A DNA stretch of 6,908 nucleotides from the NCBI GenBank assembly GCA_003538525.1, contig DPRZ01000099.1, positions 1 through 6,908 on the forward strand. The letters are read 5' to 3'. Made by a program: the position numbers and the translations under genes. The first letter of the stretch is position 1. Every line of letters begins with the position of its first letter. This DNA comes from Neisseriales bacterium (GTDB taxonomy: Bacteria; Pseudomonadota; Gammaproteobacteria; Burkholderiales; UBA11063). Shown here piece by piece: positions 5,851 to 6,908 of this stretch. A model generated the notes under the pieces. The model made no database searches and had not been told where the DNA came from. It saw only the letters and a program-made list of their open reading frames with translations.

Positions 5851-6908
5851 ATGTTAGATATTAATTTACTTCGGAGCGAACTTGATGCTGTGGTTACACG
5901 TTTGGCAGTTAAGCGGTTTAATTTTGATAAAGAATTATTCATCGGTTTAGATGAGCAACGTAAAATTCTGCAAACTAAAATGGAGGAGTTACAAGCGCGG
6001 CGCAATTCTAGCTCGAAACAAATTGGTATTTTAAAATCTAAAGGTGCAGATACTAGTGCAATTATGGCAGAAGTTGCTGGCTTTGGTGAAGAGCTAAAAC
6101 AAACTGAGGCTGAATTTAATCAAGTTTCTAGTCAACTGAATGCTTATTTGGCAACCGTACCCAATTTACCTGATGCTTCAGTACCTGAAGGTGAGGATGA
6201 AAATTCAAATGTCGAAGTACGGCGCGTTGGTGTACCACGTGATTTTGATTTTCAAGTTAAAGATCATGTTGATTTAGGAGTAGCGCTGGGGCGTGGGATT
6301 GATTTTGAGGCTGGTGCTAAAGTTGCAGGGAGTCGTTTTGCATTTTTAAAAGGCAAAATTGCTAAATTACATCGTTCATTAGCGCAATTCATGCTTGACT
6401 TGCATACTGAAGAGCATGGTTATACCGAAGTTTATTCACCGTATATGGCAAATGCAAAATCACTGTTTGGAACTGGTCAATTACCTAAATTTGAAGCCGA
6501 TTTATTTAAAACTAAACGTGATCAAGAAGATCTGTATTTAATTCCAACGTCTGAGGTTTCGGTAACTAATATGGCTGCCGATGAAATTTTCAAAGAAGAT
6601 GAGCTACCATTTAAATATGCTTGTCATTCACCATGTTTCCGCAGTGAGGCTGGTAGCTATGGGCGCGATACCAAGGGCTTGATTCGCATGCATCAATTTG
6701 ATAAAGTTGAAATGGTGAACATCGCTCATCCAGAGCATTCTTTTGCGGCGTTAGAAACGATGGTGCAATGTGCTGAGAACGTGCTTAAAGCCTTACAAAT
6801 TCCTTATCGTGTTGTAGCATTATGTGGTGGCGATATTACTTTTGGATCTGCAAAAACTTACGATATTGAAGTTTGGGTTCCCTCACAAAATACCTATCGT
6901 GAAATTTC
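5851..6908 (+). CDS. serS: Seryl-tRNA synthetase (3' end beyond window)
   Basis: SerRS is a class II aminoacyl-tRNA synthetase that charges tRNA-Ser (and tRNA-Sec where present) with serine in the cytoplasm. The frame is open from the ATG at 5851 to the window edge, 352 codons of an expected total near 425-430. Residues 1 to about 105 form the N-terminal long antiparallel coiled coil that grips the tRNA ([14 protein letters not shown], then charged Gln/Glu/Lys-rich helices). Catalytic-core motifs seen are IPTSEV (231-236, the serine-binding TxE), the class II motif 2 region [20 protein letters not shown] (263-282), and [21 protein letters not shown] (331-351, with E340). Motif 3 lies beyond the edge. 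An AAGGA ribosome site stands 6 bases before the start. It follows the HAD gene by 45 bases with no terminator seen between. Identification is very secure. Confidence 0.97.
   Translation, partial: MLDINLLRSELDAVVTRLAVKRFNFDKELFIGLDEQRKILQTKMEELQARRNSSSKQIGILKSKGADTSAIMAEVAGFGEELKQTEAEFNQVSSQLNAYLATVPNLPDASVPEGEDENSNVEVRRVGVPRDFDFQVKDHVDLGVALGRGIDFEAGAKVAGSRFAFLKGKIAKLHRSLAQFMLDLHTEEHGYTEVYSPYMANAKSLFGTGQLPKFEADLFKTKRDQEDLYLIPTSEVSVTNMAADEIFKEDELPFKYACHSPCFRSEAGSYGRDTKGLIRMHQFDKVEMVNIAHPEHSFAALETMVQCAENVLKALQIPYRVVALCGGDITFGSAKTYDIEVWVPSQNTYREI

Noticed and set aside
5808..6005. A 65-codon minus-strand open frame over the serS start
   Set aside because: It lies antisense to the SerRS coiled-coil region, and its composition reflects the opposite strand. 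SerRS is certain here.
1..6908. A defence, toxin-antitoxin, CRISPR or mobile system
   Set aside because: No transposase, integrase, repeat-spacer array, terminal repeats or composition change was seen; the RNase T2 has no antitoxin-like neighbour and carries a signal peptide.

Overview
The window reads as a chromosomal stretch of an AT-rich Gram-negative bacterium, most likely a low-GC betaproteobacterium (Neisseriales-like is my best guess). Three things point there. The heptose kinase HldA is a stand-alone kinase with no fused nucleotidyltransferase domain. HldD carries the extra C-terminal segment (about residues 262-290) that I associate with betaproteobacterial versions. The RnfB-like ferredoxin is the short type without a membrane anchor. 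Codon use is uniformly AT-rich (TTA Leu, AAT Asn, ATT Ile), and I see no insertion sequence, tRNA, rRNA, CRISPR array or prophage signal.

Layout: (1) bases 1-272, minus strand: 5' part of a ZapE/AFG1-type ATPase gene. (2) 273-408: divergent intergenic region. (3) 409-2095, plus strand: a 339-residue protein I do not recognise, overlapping by 17 bp a gene for an RnfB-type iron-sulfur protein. (4) 2103-2837, minus strand: a secreted RNase T2 family ribonuclease, convergent with rnfB across a 7-bp gap. (5) 2903-4892, minus strand: hldA-hldD, tightly coupled genes for ADP-heptose synthesis (LPS inner core). A hairpin lies between hldD and the RNase gene. (6) 4893-4986: a short divergent control region with a perfect 10-bp inverted repeat that contains a TATAAT on each strand. 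(7) 4987-5805, plus strand: a Cof-type HAD phosphatase. (8) 5851 to the end, plus strand: seryl-tRNA synthetase, cut by the window edge.

How the genes work together: HldA phosphorylates D-glycero-D-manno-heptose 7-phosphate, and HldD performs the final epimerisation of ADP-heptose. GmhA, GmhB and the adenylyltransferase (HldC type) needed between them are not in the window. The rest are mainly housekeeping genes. The least explained parts are the unknown 339-residue protein tied to the soluble RnfB, the palindrome in the hldA/HAD divergent promoter, and the hairpin just upstream of the RNase T2 start. I see no clear new defence or mobile system here.
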